Positions 1-13,100 of a DNA stretch of 64,000 nt are shown one piece after another. Source of the DNA: Anas platyrhynchos (Eukaryota; Chordata; Aves; Anseriformes; Anatidae); NCBI RefSeq assembly GCF_047663525.1, contig NC_092607.1, forward strand, positions 3,071,001-3,135,000. Reading direction: 5' to 3'. Position numbers and translations under genes: made by a program. Position 1 is the stretch's first letter. Each line of letters starts with the position of its first letter. The notes below the pieces were generated by a model. It ran no database searches. It saw nothing but the letters and a program-made list of their open reading frames with translations, and was not told the DNA's origin.

Positions 1-690
1 TATTGTAGGGCCAGTTCTGGGTGTCCTAGGCCAGTGGTGGATGGCCTGGGACCATGCCCAGGTGTTCCAAGGCCACCTCTGGTGTCCTGAAGCCACCACT
101 GAGCATCCCAGTACCATGCCTGGGTGTCCTGGGGCCACCATGGGGTGTCCTGGGGCCACCATGTAGTGTCCCAAGACTATACCTGGGTGTCCTGGAGCCA
201 CCGCTGGGTGTTCCAAGACCACCTCTGGTGCCCTGGGGACATCAATGGATGCCCCAGGCCCATACCAGGGTGTCCTTGGGCCATCATCGGGTGCCCCAGG
301 ACCATCACCAGATGTACTAAGGCCACCTCTGGTGTCCTGGGGCCATCATCGGGTATCCCAGGACCATACCCAAGTGTCCTAAGGCCATCACTGAGTGTCC
401 CAAGGCCACCTCTGGTGTGTCAGGACCATCATCGGGTGCCCCAGGACCATACCTGGGTGTCTCAGTGCCATCACCAGGTGTCCTAGGGCCACCACCAATT
501 GCACCATGCCTGTGTGCCCTGGGCCCAGCACCGGGTGCCACAGGATCATGCCTGGGTCCCTTGGGGCCACCACCGGCTGCTCCACGACCGTACCCGGGTG
601 TCCTGGGGCCATCACCGGCTGCTCCAAGGCCACTTTCGATATCCGGGTGCCATCACCGCGCATCCCGGGGCCATCACCGCGTCCCCCGCC
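1..690. repeat. 21-bp minisatellite upstream of B4GALT5
   Basis: About thirty degenerate tandem units of roughly 21 bp fill this stretch. Units read like GGTGTCCTGGGGCCACCATG or GGTGCCCCAGGACCATCACC and alternate slightly in sequence, so a 42-bp higher-order period is also visible. Because 21 is a multiple of three, several frames on both strands stay open for hundreds of bases; these open frames are a by-product and I do not call them genes. The array starts before the window edge and fades into the CpG island of B4GALT5 at about 660-690. Confidence 0.9.
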
Positions 691-899
691 ACCCCCTAAC
701 CCCACACCCCCGCCTCTCCACCCACCCCCTCCCATCCCTTCCCCACGCCCCCCGTGGCCGCGGGAGGAGCCCGGCTCTGCCCGGCGGGGGCGGGAGCGAG
801 CAGCCGGGGCCGGCCCGCCCCGCCCCGGCTCATTCACGCGGCGGCGGCGGCGGCGGCTCGGAGCGGCCCCGGTTGCACGCTCCCGCCGGGCCTCGGCGC

Positions 900-959
900 A
901 TGCGAGCGGGCCCGGGGCGGTGCCGGTGCCGGTGCCGGTGCCGGTGCCGGTGCCGGTAG
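900..959 (+). other. Short upstream ORF encoding a Cys-Arg dipeptide repeat
   Basis: An ATG at 900 opens a 19-codon frame ending in TAG at 957-959, 36 nt before the B4GALT5 start. After MRAGPG the peptide is repeated Arg-Cys, because it runs through the GGTGCC hexamer array. The ATG context is weak (C at -3, C at +4), so many ribosomes would scan past it. It is in the same frame as the main ORF but cleanly terminated. It matters only if the transcript starts upstream of 900, which I cannot show. Confidence 0.4.
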
Positions 960-972
960 CGGTGGCGGTGCG
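919..972 (+). repeat. GGTGCC hexamer repeat in B4GALT5 5' UTR
   Basis: Six perfect GGTGCC units (919-954) are followed by three degenerate units (GGTAGC, GGTGGC, GGTGCG). The array sits 24-77 bp before the B4GALT5 start codon and is probably transcribed into the 5' UTR. It is likely to be length-polymorphic and highly structured. Confidence 0.9.
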
Positions 973-995
973 GCAGGGCTGCGGCAACGTCGGCC

Positions 996-1122
996 ATGCG
1001 GTGGCCCCGCGGCCCCCGCGGCGCCTGGCGGCTGCTGCCTCGGCGCTCGCTGCTGGCCGCGCTCTTCCTCTTCTCGCTCTCCTCCTCCTTCCTCTACTTC
1101 GTCTATGTGGCGCCGGGCATCG
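996..1122 (+). CDS. B4GALT5: B4GALT5 coding exon 1 (residues 1-42, start of 43)
   Basis: Encodes the short Arg-rich cytoplasmic tail and the transmembrane anchor ([20 protein letters not shown]) up to APGI. The donor is G|GTAAGC and leaves one base of codon 43. The [11 protein letters not shown] and YFVYVAPGI strings match B4GALT5/6 closely. The tail before LPRRS is longer than in mammals and rich in Pro, Gly, Arg and Trp. Confidence 0.95.
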
Positions 1123-4100
1123 GTAAGCGGCGGGCCGCGGCGCCGCTCCGAGGGGAAACGCTGAGTAATGGGGCGGGGGGGGGGCGGCCGCAGCATCGCC
1201 GGGGGGACGGAGAGGGGTGCGGGAGGGCGCGGTGCTGCCCGGCCGCTGCGCGGGGTGCTGGAGGTGGGGCGGGGGTAGTGGGGGAAAAAGGGGGGGGGGG
1301 TAAAAAAAAAAAAAAAAAGCGCGGGTTTGGGGTGGGGGGGATCAGGGGGGTGGCCCCCTGGGGGTGTGCATGGGAGTGGGGTTTTGCTGTTGGTCGTGGG
1401 GCCGCCTGTGGGTGCTGAGCCGTACCGAGCCGTACCGAGCCGTGCCGTGCTATAACCGAGCCGTACCTCCCCGCGGGCCCGCGAAGCACCGAGTTTGTTT
1501 TCGAAGAAGTGGAGTGTTGGCTGTTTGTGGTCTGAACTCTCCCTGGCGGAAATCCTACTCCTTTTTCTCTCTCTCTCTTTTTTTTTTTTTTTTTTTTTGT
1601 TTGTTGGTAAAGTAGAAAGATGAGAAGTGCGTGTTTTAGAAGGGGGGCGTGCTTGGTGGTGGTTGTCCTTACGGCGTGCTTCAAGGGTGGCCGTGTGCCC
1701 GAATGGCCAGCACCTAGGGCACCCGGTGCTCGTGGGACTGGGTGCCCATCTCCCATAGCGGCAGGAAGGCTTGTGGCTTGCAAAGCAACTGTTGTCTTCG
1801 TGCTGTGTGTCGTGTTTCTGTAAGAAGCCAAGGCTCACAGGCAGCTTGGCCTTCAATCTAGCTATAGTACCCATTCTTTGGAAAGGATTGTGGTTTTGGT
1901 TTTTCAATAAAACTGAAAATCTCGCCAGTGATAGTTTCTCCTTGAAATGTCATTGGTATCGCTCGTGCTGTCCCAAGCTCAGACATCCCAGGGAGACCCA
2001 AGTGTGCTCCTTGAAGTGACTTCTGCAGGTTTTTGTTTACAGATCCCATCCCATTGCTGCCTCTGGGCTTTGGGAGCCTTGTACGGGGCAAAGCAGAGTG
2101 ATGCCGGTGCCCAAAGCCCTGCACATGGGGGCACGAGTCCTGCGGACAGCCCGTGTGAGGTTCTAGGTGCCCGTGCCCTACCTGGCGGGGTGGCCCAGGG
2201 CTTTACTGTCCCCACGGGCTGACTGCTGAGTCCCTGGCCGCTGTCCTGCATGTTCGCCTTGGGGTAGCCAAGAGCTCCCCAGCATCCGTTTGAGGACAGT
2301 TTTGTACCAGCTCTGCTGGCAGCGGCTTTGTCAGATGCGTCCCATGGCCCTGTGCAGGGCAGGTGTGGGGAATGTCCCTTCAGAGAGCTGCGGTGCAGGG
2401 GTGAGCTGCTTTGGAAATAAACGACTGGTTTCCTTCTGGGGAAATGGCACTGCTCAGATGCTGGGCCCCCGGCAGAGCGTGGCTGCTGCTGGGGGCACAG
2501 CTTTGGGCCGGGACGAGGAGCAGCTCTGTGGTGTGCTCCTGGCCTGCTGCAGGGGCTGTGGCCGGGTTTCAAAGGGGGAGTTGCTGTATGGCATCAGCGG
2601 GAAACTTCTCTTGCAGGGATAGTTTTGCTCTTCCTCTAGGGTTGTGCTACGTTGTCTCATTTGCTTTGCACTGCTGTGGGTGGCCAACAGTCACGCAGGA
2701 ACCGGAGGTGCTGCAAAATGCAAATCCCCGTGTAAAAGCAGCTTGTTGCCCAGGCGTTTTACCCACATGGACTGCAGGTAGCACATCCACGTCCCAGCCC
2801 CTGCTCTCCTCTCTGAGGTGCTGGAAGAGGAAGCAAAGACGTGAAGATGGTCCCTGTCCCCACATGCCTGTGGATGTTAGCGATGTTCTGACTCATCTCC
2901 CCATCAGGTGACAGAAGATCTGGTTCCTGTTTTTTTTTTTTTTTTCCTTTTCCACCACTTTCAGCCAAAAATGTTCCATCGTGAAAACCCAGCCCAGTAT
3001 TCCCATGGCGGCTGGGCTCATCATCCTGGCACTTGGAAGCGGTTTGTATTTAGGGCAAAGAGGTAAGGAGAAAGTTGGAAGAAAAGCGAGTTTTCCTGGT
3101 AGGATGTGAGCAATGCTGCAGCCCTCACTAAACTGAGCAAACGGTGTGCAAACGGGAAGTGCTCGACACGGTGTGAGGCCTCAGCCCGAAAACCATCCTT
3201 TTGCAGGGCTTGCTGGCGAAGAGACTGAAGAGCAACTTGTGGCTCTTGACTAAAACACAAGTGGAGGAGTGATTAATCCTATTCCTTGGTCATGTCTCAA
3301 TTCAAAGAAAAAAATCCAAATGAACTGGACCTGAAGTTTAGGAAGCTGTGTGTGTGACTTTGAACCAGCGTTAAGAGGCTTTAATCTGTTTGATGTCTAA
3401 CAGTGATGAAAATGCACTGCTACAGCAAACCTTGGCCTGCAGAGGGTGACCCGCGTCCATTTGGCTGGTGAAGGCAACCTGCCCAAGGTGGCTGGGGGCC
3501 ACCCTGAGGACCAGTGGCCACACGTGCTGTGTGGGGCACCCCTGTGCCCTGTCCCCAGTGCCTGGTGCAGGCCCTGGGTGGGGAGCGGGTGCCAATTTGA
3601 GGGAAAATGCTTTGGAGCTGCTGAGGCTTGTTGTGTTCGAGCAGTTGTATCCCACTGCCAGGAGGAAACTGGGACAGTTGCACTTCTGGGTGCTGTCTCA
3701 GCATATTGGCGTGGCGCACTTTACAGCTCCCTTGATGGGTTGGGAAGGCAAGAAAATGGCTCCTGGTGCCCGCAGGGAGACCAGAGCCTGGCCCAGGTGC
3801 TGGGGACTGCTCAGGGTCACCTCCCCTCATCAAGCCCCACGCAGTGCTGTCCTGTGCTCCAGGCCAGGTGACAGTGGCCTGCCCTCCATCTGCTCGGACT
3901 GTGCTGCTCGTGATGGAAACGTGAGGAAGAATTTCATGTTTAGTGCCAGCAAGGATGCAGGTGGGAGAGTTCAGCCTGTGTGGGCAGCAGCCATGCCTGG
4001 CACCTTCCATGAGCCCAGGGCCTTTGGTACGTCTGTTTGTGTTGTCCTTGGGGTAACCCCCTGCTTATGTTCTTAAACAACATTTCACCTACAAAACTGA

Positions 4101-7100
4101 TATCTTCTTGCAGCCTCAAGTTCTTACAGAGCAATCTGACAATCAGCCAGCATCTCTTCCTTTGCGGCACTCAACTGAAATGCGTGACCTCCTCCGAACT
4201 GCACCATAACAACCCATGTCCTCGGGCCTGGGCTTGTAAATCCACTTCGGAGAGCAGATCATCAGGCGCTGAGCCGCTCGTGTGGATGCAGCAGGGTTCC
4301 CTTTTACTCCATGCTGTTCCCCAGCATCTGCTGGCTTTTGTTCCTGGTGCGGATGGAGTTATTATGTGGGTCTGTCTCATCGCTGCCATTGTGCGCTCCG
4401 TGAGGCGGCCGATTGTTCTGCTCTGCGCCGAGCTGTGTGGCGAGAGCCTGGCGGGGCCATTAAAGATGCAGCGGCTGAGGAGCTGCTGGTACACCTGTGC
4501 CTGTGTCCCATTGCCCCTGAGCTCCGCACAAGCAGGTGCTGAGCTGTGCTCATGAGGGCTGGAGCAGGCTCCTGGTGCTGCTGTCTCTGGTCCATCTGAT
4601 GTGGGGGTCTGCTGAGCTGTGACCATGCTCTACGGGGCTTGGAGTCCAACAGGCCACTTGGTTTGTTGTTTTTATGAGACAGAACTGAAAGCCTGTTCAG
4701 TCTCCTTGCTCACATTGAGGCTTTTATCACCCAGAGGTGCTGGGGGCCCGCAGCCACCCCCAGAGGTGCCACAGGGATCAGCCTGCCCAGAAAACTGCCC
4801 CGTGCCCAGGCAGGACCTGGAGGCCATGGGCTGAGCGAGCTGCCTTGCAGGCATTGCACCTCCAGAAACTGCTGCTGGTTGATTGCCTCTTGAATTGAAC
4901 AAGAGGGCTGCAGGTGCTTCAAGGGGCTGTTGTAAGAATCCCTGGGCGTCACGCCTTTGCACATCGTGGGGGTTCATGTGGCTTTCCTGGAGGTGTCTTT
5001 TCTTGTTGGCTTCACGCTTTTGTAACAGGGACCAGGAAACCAGGGAAATTCCATCTTGCAGCTGGAAGTAGTAATACTTTTACAAGTTGCTTGTGCTGCG
5101 TGCCTCAGTTGGACCTTGATAACTCTCGCTTCACCAGCAGAAACTTGTCAAACTGTGCCCTTGGTCCTCTCTGTGGGTTGTTATCAGGTTCCTGGAAGGA
5201 GGAAGGTTCAAGGCCTCCCCTGGTGCTCAGGTGCCTGCTTCTGTTTTTGTTTTTTATTTCTCTAGATGTTGGAGCCTATTTTTTTCTATATTTTTTAGGT
5301 CTGTACAGGAGTCTTTCTTGTCTGAATCTGATGTGGGAAAATAACAGAGAGAATTTAAATTATTGGGTGAAAGATCATTACCTGTGTGAGAGAGCTGTAA
5401 TTCACTCAAGCTTTACTTCCTCAAAACTTATCAGAAATTGCTTCAGACCTGTTGTAGAGTGCACAAGTCAGCAGCATTAGGCCTGGATTAAATCTGTGAT
5501 GCAAGGGCTTGATTTATGATCGGTCAAAATGCTTTGAAACACCATTCCTTCACGCCGCGTTTCAGTGGCCAGCCGGGCAATGCTATGGAGACCAAAGGCA
5601 TGGCGTTTTTGTGCGTCTAACCTACCGCTTTGATCCCTCATAGAAATACCACGCTGCCGTGTGTGACCGATCCAAATCGGCTGTTCAGTGCATCCTCCTG
5701 GCAAGCTGCAATACGGGGTAGCTCCAGGTGTGGACATGGTGAAATATTTTGATACCACCTTCTTCTCCAAACCATGGAGTTGCCCTCGGCAGGGAGAAGT
5801 GACAGCAGGTGGGTTCCCAGTGCTGGGCAGGTGGCTCTGTAGGGACAGCACTGCCCGGGGCTGAGACATCTGTGGCGGTGACGCCAAGAGGTGACATAGG
5901 GATGGAGAGCTGCTTGTTTCGCCCGCTATGCATTTTTCATGGGGATGCCAGCAGAAGGAGTTGTGGTCAGGCCCGATGGCCGGTGGAGAAAGAGGCAGGA
6001 GAGGTTTTGTTTCTCTTCACTCTTGGGTTTTTCCCGCAGCTCCAGCCAGGAGGCAGGGCCCTGTGGGTGCCGGAGGTTGGGGCTTGGTGTGGTGGCAGCT
6101 GTGGGAATGGGCTCCGCTCAGGTGAGGACAGGGCGCAGCTTTGCAGGCGGTGAGGTTTGTGCTGTGGCAGTTCCGTCTGTCACCTGCTAGGCCTTCCTTC
6201 TGCCTTGTGGTGGCTTACCGCAAACTTACTGGCAGTGCTGCCTTCGTTTACCTCCTTTCCCAACCCTAAAAGGTCTGTGCAGCAGCATTGTACAGCCCAA
6301 AGAAATAACGAGGCATTTCTTGGGGTGTTTCTCTGAGCTTTTTGCAGGCATCAGACTCAACAATGACTGAGGGGAGTGATAAATGCTGCTTGATACCAGG
6401 GCTTGAACTCTGTGTTTCCTGCCTTCAGTGTGAAGGAAGCTGGCAGCAGTGTAGGGAAATAGCCCCTGCCTCTGTCATGTCCAGGACAGAGCTTTCTGAA
6501 CCGCATGTGTGACCAGGAAGCTGCTGCAACCTCAGCACCACAGCTCAGGGCTCACAGGTCAAGGCTGGGAATTGCAGGGTTTCTCAGGGGGCAGGTGAAT
6601 TACCAGCTTTTCTTTGCTGTTAAGCACTCATGACAGTGGGCCATGTCGTCTGTCAGGCACTTCTGGTTTGGGTTATTTTGTTGGTGGCTCACTCGGTGTT
6701 GCAAGCGCAGGGAGCATGCGAGTAGTTCACGTTTCAGCGACCTGTCTCTGTGAGCATGACTCGTGAAAGCCACAAAGCCTTCCAGGTTCATTCCTGCAAA
6801 TTAATTGCATCAAAACTTCAGCGATTGGCAACAGACCAAACCTTACAGCAAAAACATCAGTGTTGCCAGCCCAGGTCTCCAGGATACCTGATCTTTTAAG
6901 ACTCGGGAAACCGTGGATGACCATGCCTTCAGCAGGCCGCTGGCCTCCTCAGGGCTGCTGGTGGCAATGAGGGTTGCGGCCCTGCTGCTTTGTTCTCTGA
7001 GCCCATGGTTTGTGATGGTTTGCGTCCTCCCTGGCTGGGATCATTAACTGCATTAATTCAGGCAGCCTCTGCTCCGTCAGGGGGTGGCGAACCCCCGGGG

Positions 7101-10100
7101 ACAGCTGCAGGGACTGGAGCCGAGGAGCGCGGGGAGCTGCGAGTGTCCCACTTGCCCCTGGTTGAATGCTCTCGGTCTTGGCTCATTTTAATGCGTGGAG
7201 TCTTTACGTGATTAATTACAGTGAAATTTCTGGGCAGCCTTGCAGGGGTGGATGCCACGACCTAAGGCTGGGGGGAGCAGGTCCGCAGAGCCCCTGCTAT
7301 GGCAGTGCCAGGAGTCCAGAAGGAAAATTCTGTAGAGTGAGGAAATCTTCCCCTCACCAGCTTTGTTTTTAAAGCAGCACTGTTACCATAAAACATGTTT
7401 ACTTTGACAAAACCTTTGCTGGGTTATTTTAGTGAAGTTTATTTCCATGCTAGCTTTTCCTCCTTGTTTGCCTTTGGGTTGTTCTGTTTTTCTCTGGCAG
7501 CATGGCGAGCATCAGTGCATTAGTGTGCTTAGTATTATATTTTAAGGCTTTTTTGCACCTGTTCTTAAAAAAAATAATAAAAAATTCTTTGAGCTCTGTT
7601 TGCAGATGTGTTTTATGGAGAATGTTAAATCACGGTTGTTAAATCTTAGCACTTCTGAAAATGCTAGGGCTCTTAGTATCGCTTCAGAGCCGCTATTATT
7701 TTGAAAGGAAAGGTAGACCAAAAATCTGGAGGGTGATGTAAGTGCCCGGCAGGAGAATGTCTCCCTCCAGCCATCCTAATCTGCTGCCTGGCCTGGTCCC
7801 AGGGGCAGCGCAAGGACAGCACATGTAGCTGCGGCCTGGCCAGCAAGCAGCCTTGTGGGCGCAGGCACGGTGCGTGGCGCGGCAGGGAGAGAAACACTGC
7901 CCTGTGTTCGCTCACAGAAGGAATTTTCTAGGGCTTTCTGGTTTTGTGTAAACCTATAGTGAAAGAGTGAGCTGCAGCAGGCGGGCTGGGGAGTCTGGTT
8001 GTGTTTTGTAGTGACTGTGGGTGTTTTGTAAGAAGTCAATGCTGTGCCACACCTGACGCGGCGCTCCGGTTTTCCAAGGCGCGTAAATAGTACTGCAGCT
8101 GCACAAGGGCCTGGGCTTGAGCCCTCCTGGTAAGGAGTGGTTGGCTGCAAATAGGGCAGGTGGCTCGCAGAGGGCTGTGCTGGGACATCTGAGCTGGGAG
8201 AGCACACACTGCTACTGTACAGTGCCTCCTCCCAGCAGTTGAGACTTTTACACGAGGATTTTGGATGGGAAGTGATGAAGACAGCTGCACGGATGCTAAA
8301 TGTTGGCAAGGTACCTCTGGCTTCTTTAAAAAAAAATCATAGAATCATAGAATATCCTGAGTTGGAAGGGACCCTTAAGGATCATCAAGTCCAACTCTTG
8401 ACACCGCACAGGTCTACCCAAAAGTTCAGACCATGTGACTAAGTGTACAGTCCAATCTCTTCTTAAATTCAGTCAGGCTCGGTGCAGTGACCACTTCCCT
8501 GGGGAGCCTGTTCCAGTGTGCAACCACTCTCTCTGTGAAGAACTTCCTCCTGATGTCAAGCCTAAACTTCCCCTGCTTCAGCTTAACCCCGTTCCCGCGG
8601 GTCCTGTCGCTAGCGTTAATGGAGAAAAGGTCTCCTGCCTCTCGACACCCCCTTACGAGGAAGTTGTAGACTGCGATGAGGTCTCCCCTCAGCCTCCTCT
8701 TCTCCAGGCTGAACAGGCCCAGTGCCCTCAGCCGTTCCTCGTACGTCTTCCCCTCCAGGCCTTTCACCATCTTCGTAGCCCTCCTCTGGACACTCTCCAA
8801 CAGTTTCATGTCCTTTTTATACTGTGGTGCCCAGAACTGCACACAGTACTCAAGGTGAGGCCGCACCAGCGCAGAGTAGAGCGGGACAATCACCTCCCTC
8901 GACCTACTAGCGATGCCGTGCTTGATGCACCCCAGGACACGGTTGGCCCTCCAGGGCACACTGCTGGCTCATATTCAACTTGCTGTCTACCACGACCCCC
9001 AGATCCCTCTCTTCTAGGCTGCTCTCCAGCGTCTCATCGCCCAGTCTGTACGTGCAGCCAGGGTTTCCCCGTCCCAGGTGCAGGACCCGGCACTTGCTCT
9101 TATTGAACTTCATGCGGTTGGCGATCGCCCAGCTCTCCAACCTATCCAGGTTATATAATAATAATGAAATAAATAAATCCATGAAGCGTGCAGAATAAAA
9201 CAGGAAATGAAAGACTGCAGTGCAGCAGGTAGGTGAGCTCCCACTGATGGCTTTTCCTTGCCTACCCAGTGGGAGCAGGGGAGCATTTCAGTACCACCCC
9301 TGCGCTCCGTGCCCTTGGTGGCACTGGGGCAGCGCCGGGCATGAGCTGTGCAATGCAACATGGGGTGCTGGTGGGCAGCTGATTGATGCACAGCCCACAG
9401 GGAGATACGATGGCTAAATGGCTGCATGCCAGGGCAGGAAAACCCTAAACCAAAGCGTCGGCTAGTGTGGGCCATGCCCGAGACTTGCCCTGTTTGCTGT
9501 ACTCCAGCTGGGACTGCAGCAACTAATCTCGGGGGCAGATCATTCCCATCAGGTTCCTCTCCATAAATGCACATTGTGATAGAGCTGGGGGGATGAGCGG
9601 GGGGTGCCCCCCTGCACCAGCAGCACGTGTAGGTAGCAGCAGCCACTGGCCCGACCTCAGCCCACTTTTAGGTTAGTGTGAAGTGCTCCGACACACGCAG
9701 CTCTGTCTCTTATTCTGCAGTCATATTTTTTCCCCTCAGTGTTTTTCCAACTCATGTCTTGCTGCCAACATCCATATTAATAATGCATGACTTTTTTTTT
9801 TTATGGTGCTTCCTTCCCAGTGTCCCTTTCAGCTGCTGAGTCAGAGAAGATTGTTATAGCAGCAGCCTCTGAAGCAGTGAAATGCCCCTGCAATGCTCAA
9901 CTGCTGTCATTTATCATGCACGGTTACTCTGCGGGCAGCCCTTTCTCTTTCCTGACTTTGGTTGAGGATACAGATGCCAAAAGGATGATTTCTGTTGCAC
10001 CAGCTGGTAACTGGCGAGCCCTGTGCACCTGGGAGCAGATTTTTTCCGCTGAGCCTTCCTTTGTAGTATTTGATTAAAGGAAATATCTCCTAGATTTGCT

Positions 10101-13100
10101 GCATTTTCTGTTTTAGAAATCCTGGGAAGTTTTTTTTTTTCCAGCTTGCTTGAGAACATGCTTTGGGATTGTGCCTAAAACCGGTTTTCTTTTTTTGTGT
10201 TTTTTCCCCCCTTCTTCACAAATTCTGAAACCTATTTTCTTCTCCTCCTCGCATTCCCCCAAGACCCGTGCCTGGGCTTTTTAAGGTAACAGAGATGACA
10301 GCAGCCCCACGATGCTCTAGCAGGGGTGAATTAACCAGCAGCCTGACGGTGGCCACTGGAGCCTGCTGGCTGCTGCAGGGGGCTCAGGAGCCACTCATGC
10401 AGCTGGCAGTGGGGATTTGCAGGGTTTGGCCCCGGTGCAGCCTCTTCCCCGCTGCATGCCTCATGTGTCCCACGTCCCTGTGTGGGACCACGGAGAGAAA
10501 CAGCAGCAGTACCTCTTCTCACAGTGTTGGTCTTCTGAAGGCTCAAATAAATGTGCTGTATTCGTGGGAGCAGAGCTCCCCTAACCCACATCCTAGCATG
10601 ACATTTTTGCCCTGCGGTGGCTGTGGTCAGGGTCGATGACTTCTCCTGACAGGCAGTGCTGGGGTTTCGGGACTTTGCTGGCTGTGAGCTGTGAGGTGCT
10701 CCCAGTGAGCTGGGAGGTGCTCCCAGCAGGGCTGGTACAGACTCCATTACAGGGGGAAGCTTTGCAAAAGGAGCCTGTGAATTTCTGAGCCTCGAATCCA
10801 TGCGGAGGTGCTGGAGCAGCAGGGACGGGTGCCGTGCCTCTGCCGCTCCTGTGCTCTGTGCTCGCCCAGCAGTGGAGCGAAATGCCGCCCGCCACTGGAG
10901 AGACAAGCCACTGGCTTCTCGGCTAACAAGATTTAGGTGGATTATGCTACGTATTTAATCAAGGGCTAAGCTCATTGCCTTATTTGAAATGGATCAAAGC
11001 CCTTGAACGTGCCACTCTGGAGCCCAGCTCTTGAGCAAGAACATCACTCGGGTTTGGGTCGGGCAGAGGGGCTCTTGGTGGCCCTGCAGGCACGCATCAA
11101 GAGCTGTGCTGGTCAAACACGAGACCAGACAGGAAGAGTTCACAGTGATGGGGCTGCCGGGGCACGTCGGTGATGCTGTAATTCAGCATCCTGGAGAACT
11201 TTCTCCCTCAAAGTCTTCCTTCTCTCACTGAAACTGTTTCCCCATACACAAAGTTGTGTGCCTGCAGGTATGGAAGACTCCCTGGCTGCTAGCAGTCAGG
11301 CTTCTACCTTCTACACCAGCAGCTGATATTTGTGAGCTTTCCACATCTGCAGCAGATGAGATTCTCCAGGGCTTTCACAGGAAGCCTCACCAAACCCACG
11401 TGCTATCAGCTGCAGACACCACTGGCTGAGAGCGTTGGAGCCCACAAGGGTCTGTGCTTGCCACCAGAGCTGTCTCCCCCTGTCCTGCTGCCCCGCGGAG
11501 GTGCCGTGTTGGACGTGAGGCTAGCACCCATCCTGTCATGCAGCGTTTATTCCTGTGCACACTTAGGAGGGCAGAAAGATTGCTATAAACAGGTATAGAG
11601 GCATGTTTAAAGCGATTTTCATCCTTGACTGAGAGCTCTTACACTTGCTAGGGTCTTTCTGAAGCAGCAGGGGAGGGTGCACGTGTCCCTTTCTGCAGGG
11701 TTAACTCTCTGCTGTTGTCACCAGAGGCATGTCAGTGCTTCCCTGTGCCTGTGTGTGCCATCGGTGTGCTGCGAGCACTCCCTTCACCATGGTGAGAGCT
11801 GTCCCAGCTTAGTTGAACAAGTTATTTAGGATGCACCAGCTATTTAGACCACCTTCCATCTTATTTATTTATTTTTTTTTAAAAAGCTATTCTGGTAACC
11901 TCTTTTCCCCTCACTGCTGCTGTGCAGAAGGGAGCAGCTGTGGGTGCCCCGCTCCCCAGCTCTGTGCGTGTGGCTGTCGGCACAGCCTGCGAGGTGGAAA
12001 AAGGGCCAGTGTGGAGGTAAACCAATAGCTGGGCTGGAGGAAGGAGATAATGCTCCATTCTGCTTTGAGGTGAACCGACCTGCGCAATTACAACGTGGAA
12101 GCAGGTGCCTGCACTCCCCGCTTTTCCTGCAGCCTGTTGCATATCCTCCTGCCCTAACTTGTGTCTGTTACTCTGGGCAAGTGCAGGTCAGGCACCCTTT
12201 CGTGTTTCAAGCGCTCAGCAGGCTTGTGGCTATCAAGTCAGCCTGTCAGCACCTGCTTTCCAGTTTCTTGTGTTGTGTCAAATGGTTTTTAACCTCCAGC
12301 ATGGGGTATCTGTTGACACCTGGCCCCGTTGGGCAACCCCAGGGTGGCTCCTTCACAGCACCGAGCTCAGCAGGGCTGCAGAGGGAGCGCACGATGTGCG
12401 GGGGAGGCTGCCCTGCGCTGTGCTTCAGCTGCTCTGCTGTCACCTGGTTAAAAAAAGCCAAAATGTGAGTTGATGCGGTAATGGGCTTGTTCACTGTTGG
12501 GCTAGAGCAAGCTGATAGTGAGGCACGTCCTCCTCAAGTGGTGCTGACACCAAACCCCCAGCTGCTACCTCCTGCCGCACACTGGGAGCTGTGGCACTGG
12601 GTGTCCTCGTGTCCCCAGGGTGCTGCTGAGGGCATAGAGGGCTCCTGGAGGCGTTGGGGCTCCCTGGGTGCTCGTGGCCTTCAGTGGGCAGTGGGGGCAC
12701 TGCGTCCCCACCTGGCTTGGGAGCAGGTTGAAAAAAAAAAAACAAGCAAATTGCAGGAGGAGGAGGATGATGATGATGAAGGGGAAACGTGGCATTTGTA
12801 GGGCTGTGTTTGCGAAGTGCTGGCAAGGGCTTGTCTGTAGAGGAAGGGATGAGAGGAGGATGATTGTGTTTAGCTGTAATACGTTGGAGGAGCGAACCTG
12901 ACCTGGGCAAATCGGATAAGTTGAGTGGATAAATCAGTGTAATCTAAAATCTTGTTATCTGCCATGGAGGGAAGGGCTGCTGCCTTGGCCAGGAAGGAGG
13001 GGTACTGCAGCACTGTGGGCAGGATACCCCAGGTTACCTTCCTGTGCTGTGCTGCGAGCTGAAGCCTTTGACTGCAGCACACACCGCTGCTGGCAGTGCC

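Larger units (their letters stand above)
690..1270 (+). promoter_or_regulatory. B4GALT5: CpG-island promoter and 5' UTR region of B4GALT5
   Basis: This stretch is very GC-rich and dense in CpG. It contains a (GCG)n run near 838-857, GC-box-like GGGGCGGG sequences, and the first coding exon. I see no convincing TATA box, as expected for a housekeeping Golgi enzyme. The transcription start is not marked in sequence; it probably lies between about 750 and 900. Long G-runs just inside intron 1 (about 1167-1185 and 1290-1300) could form G-quadruplexes. Confidence 0.7.

Noticed and set aside
124-1126. Long overlapping open frames on both strands upstream of and across B4GALT5 exon 1
   Set aside because: They come from the 21-bp minisatellite (period divisible by three) and CpG-rich DNA. 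They lack domains and do not match the real spliced frame.
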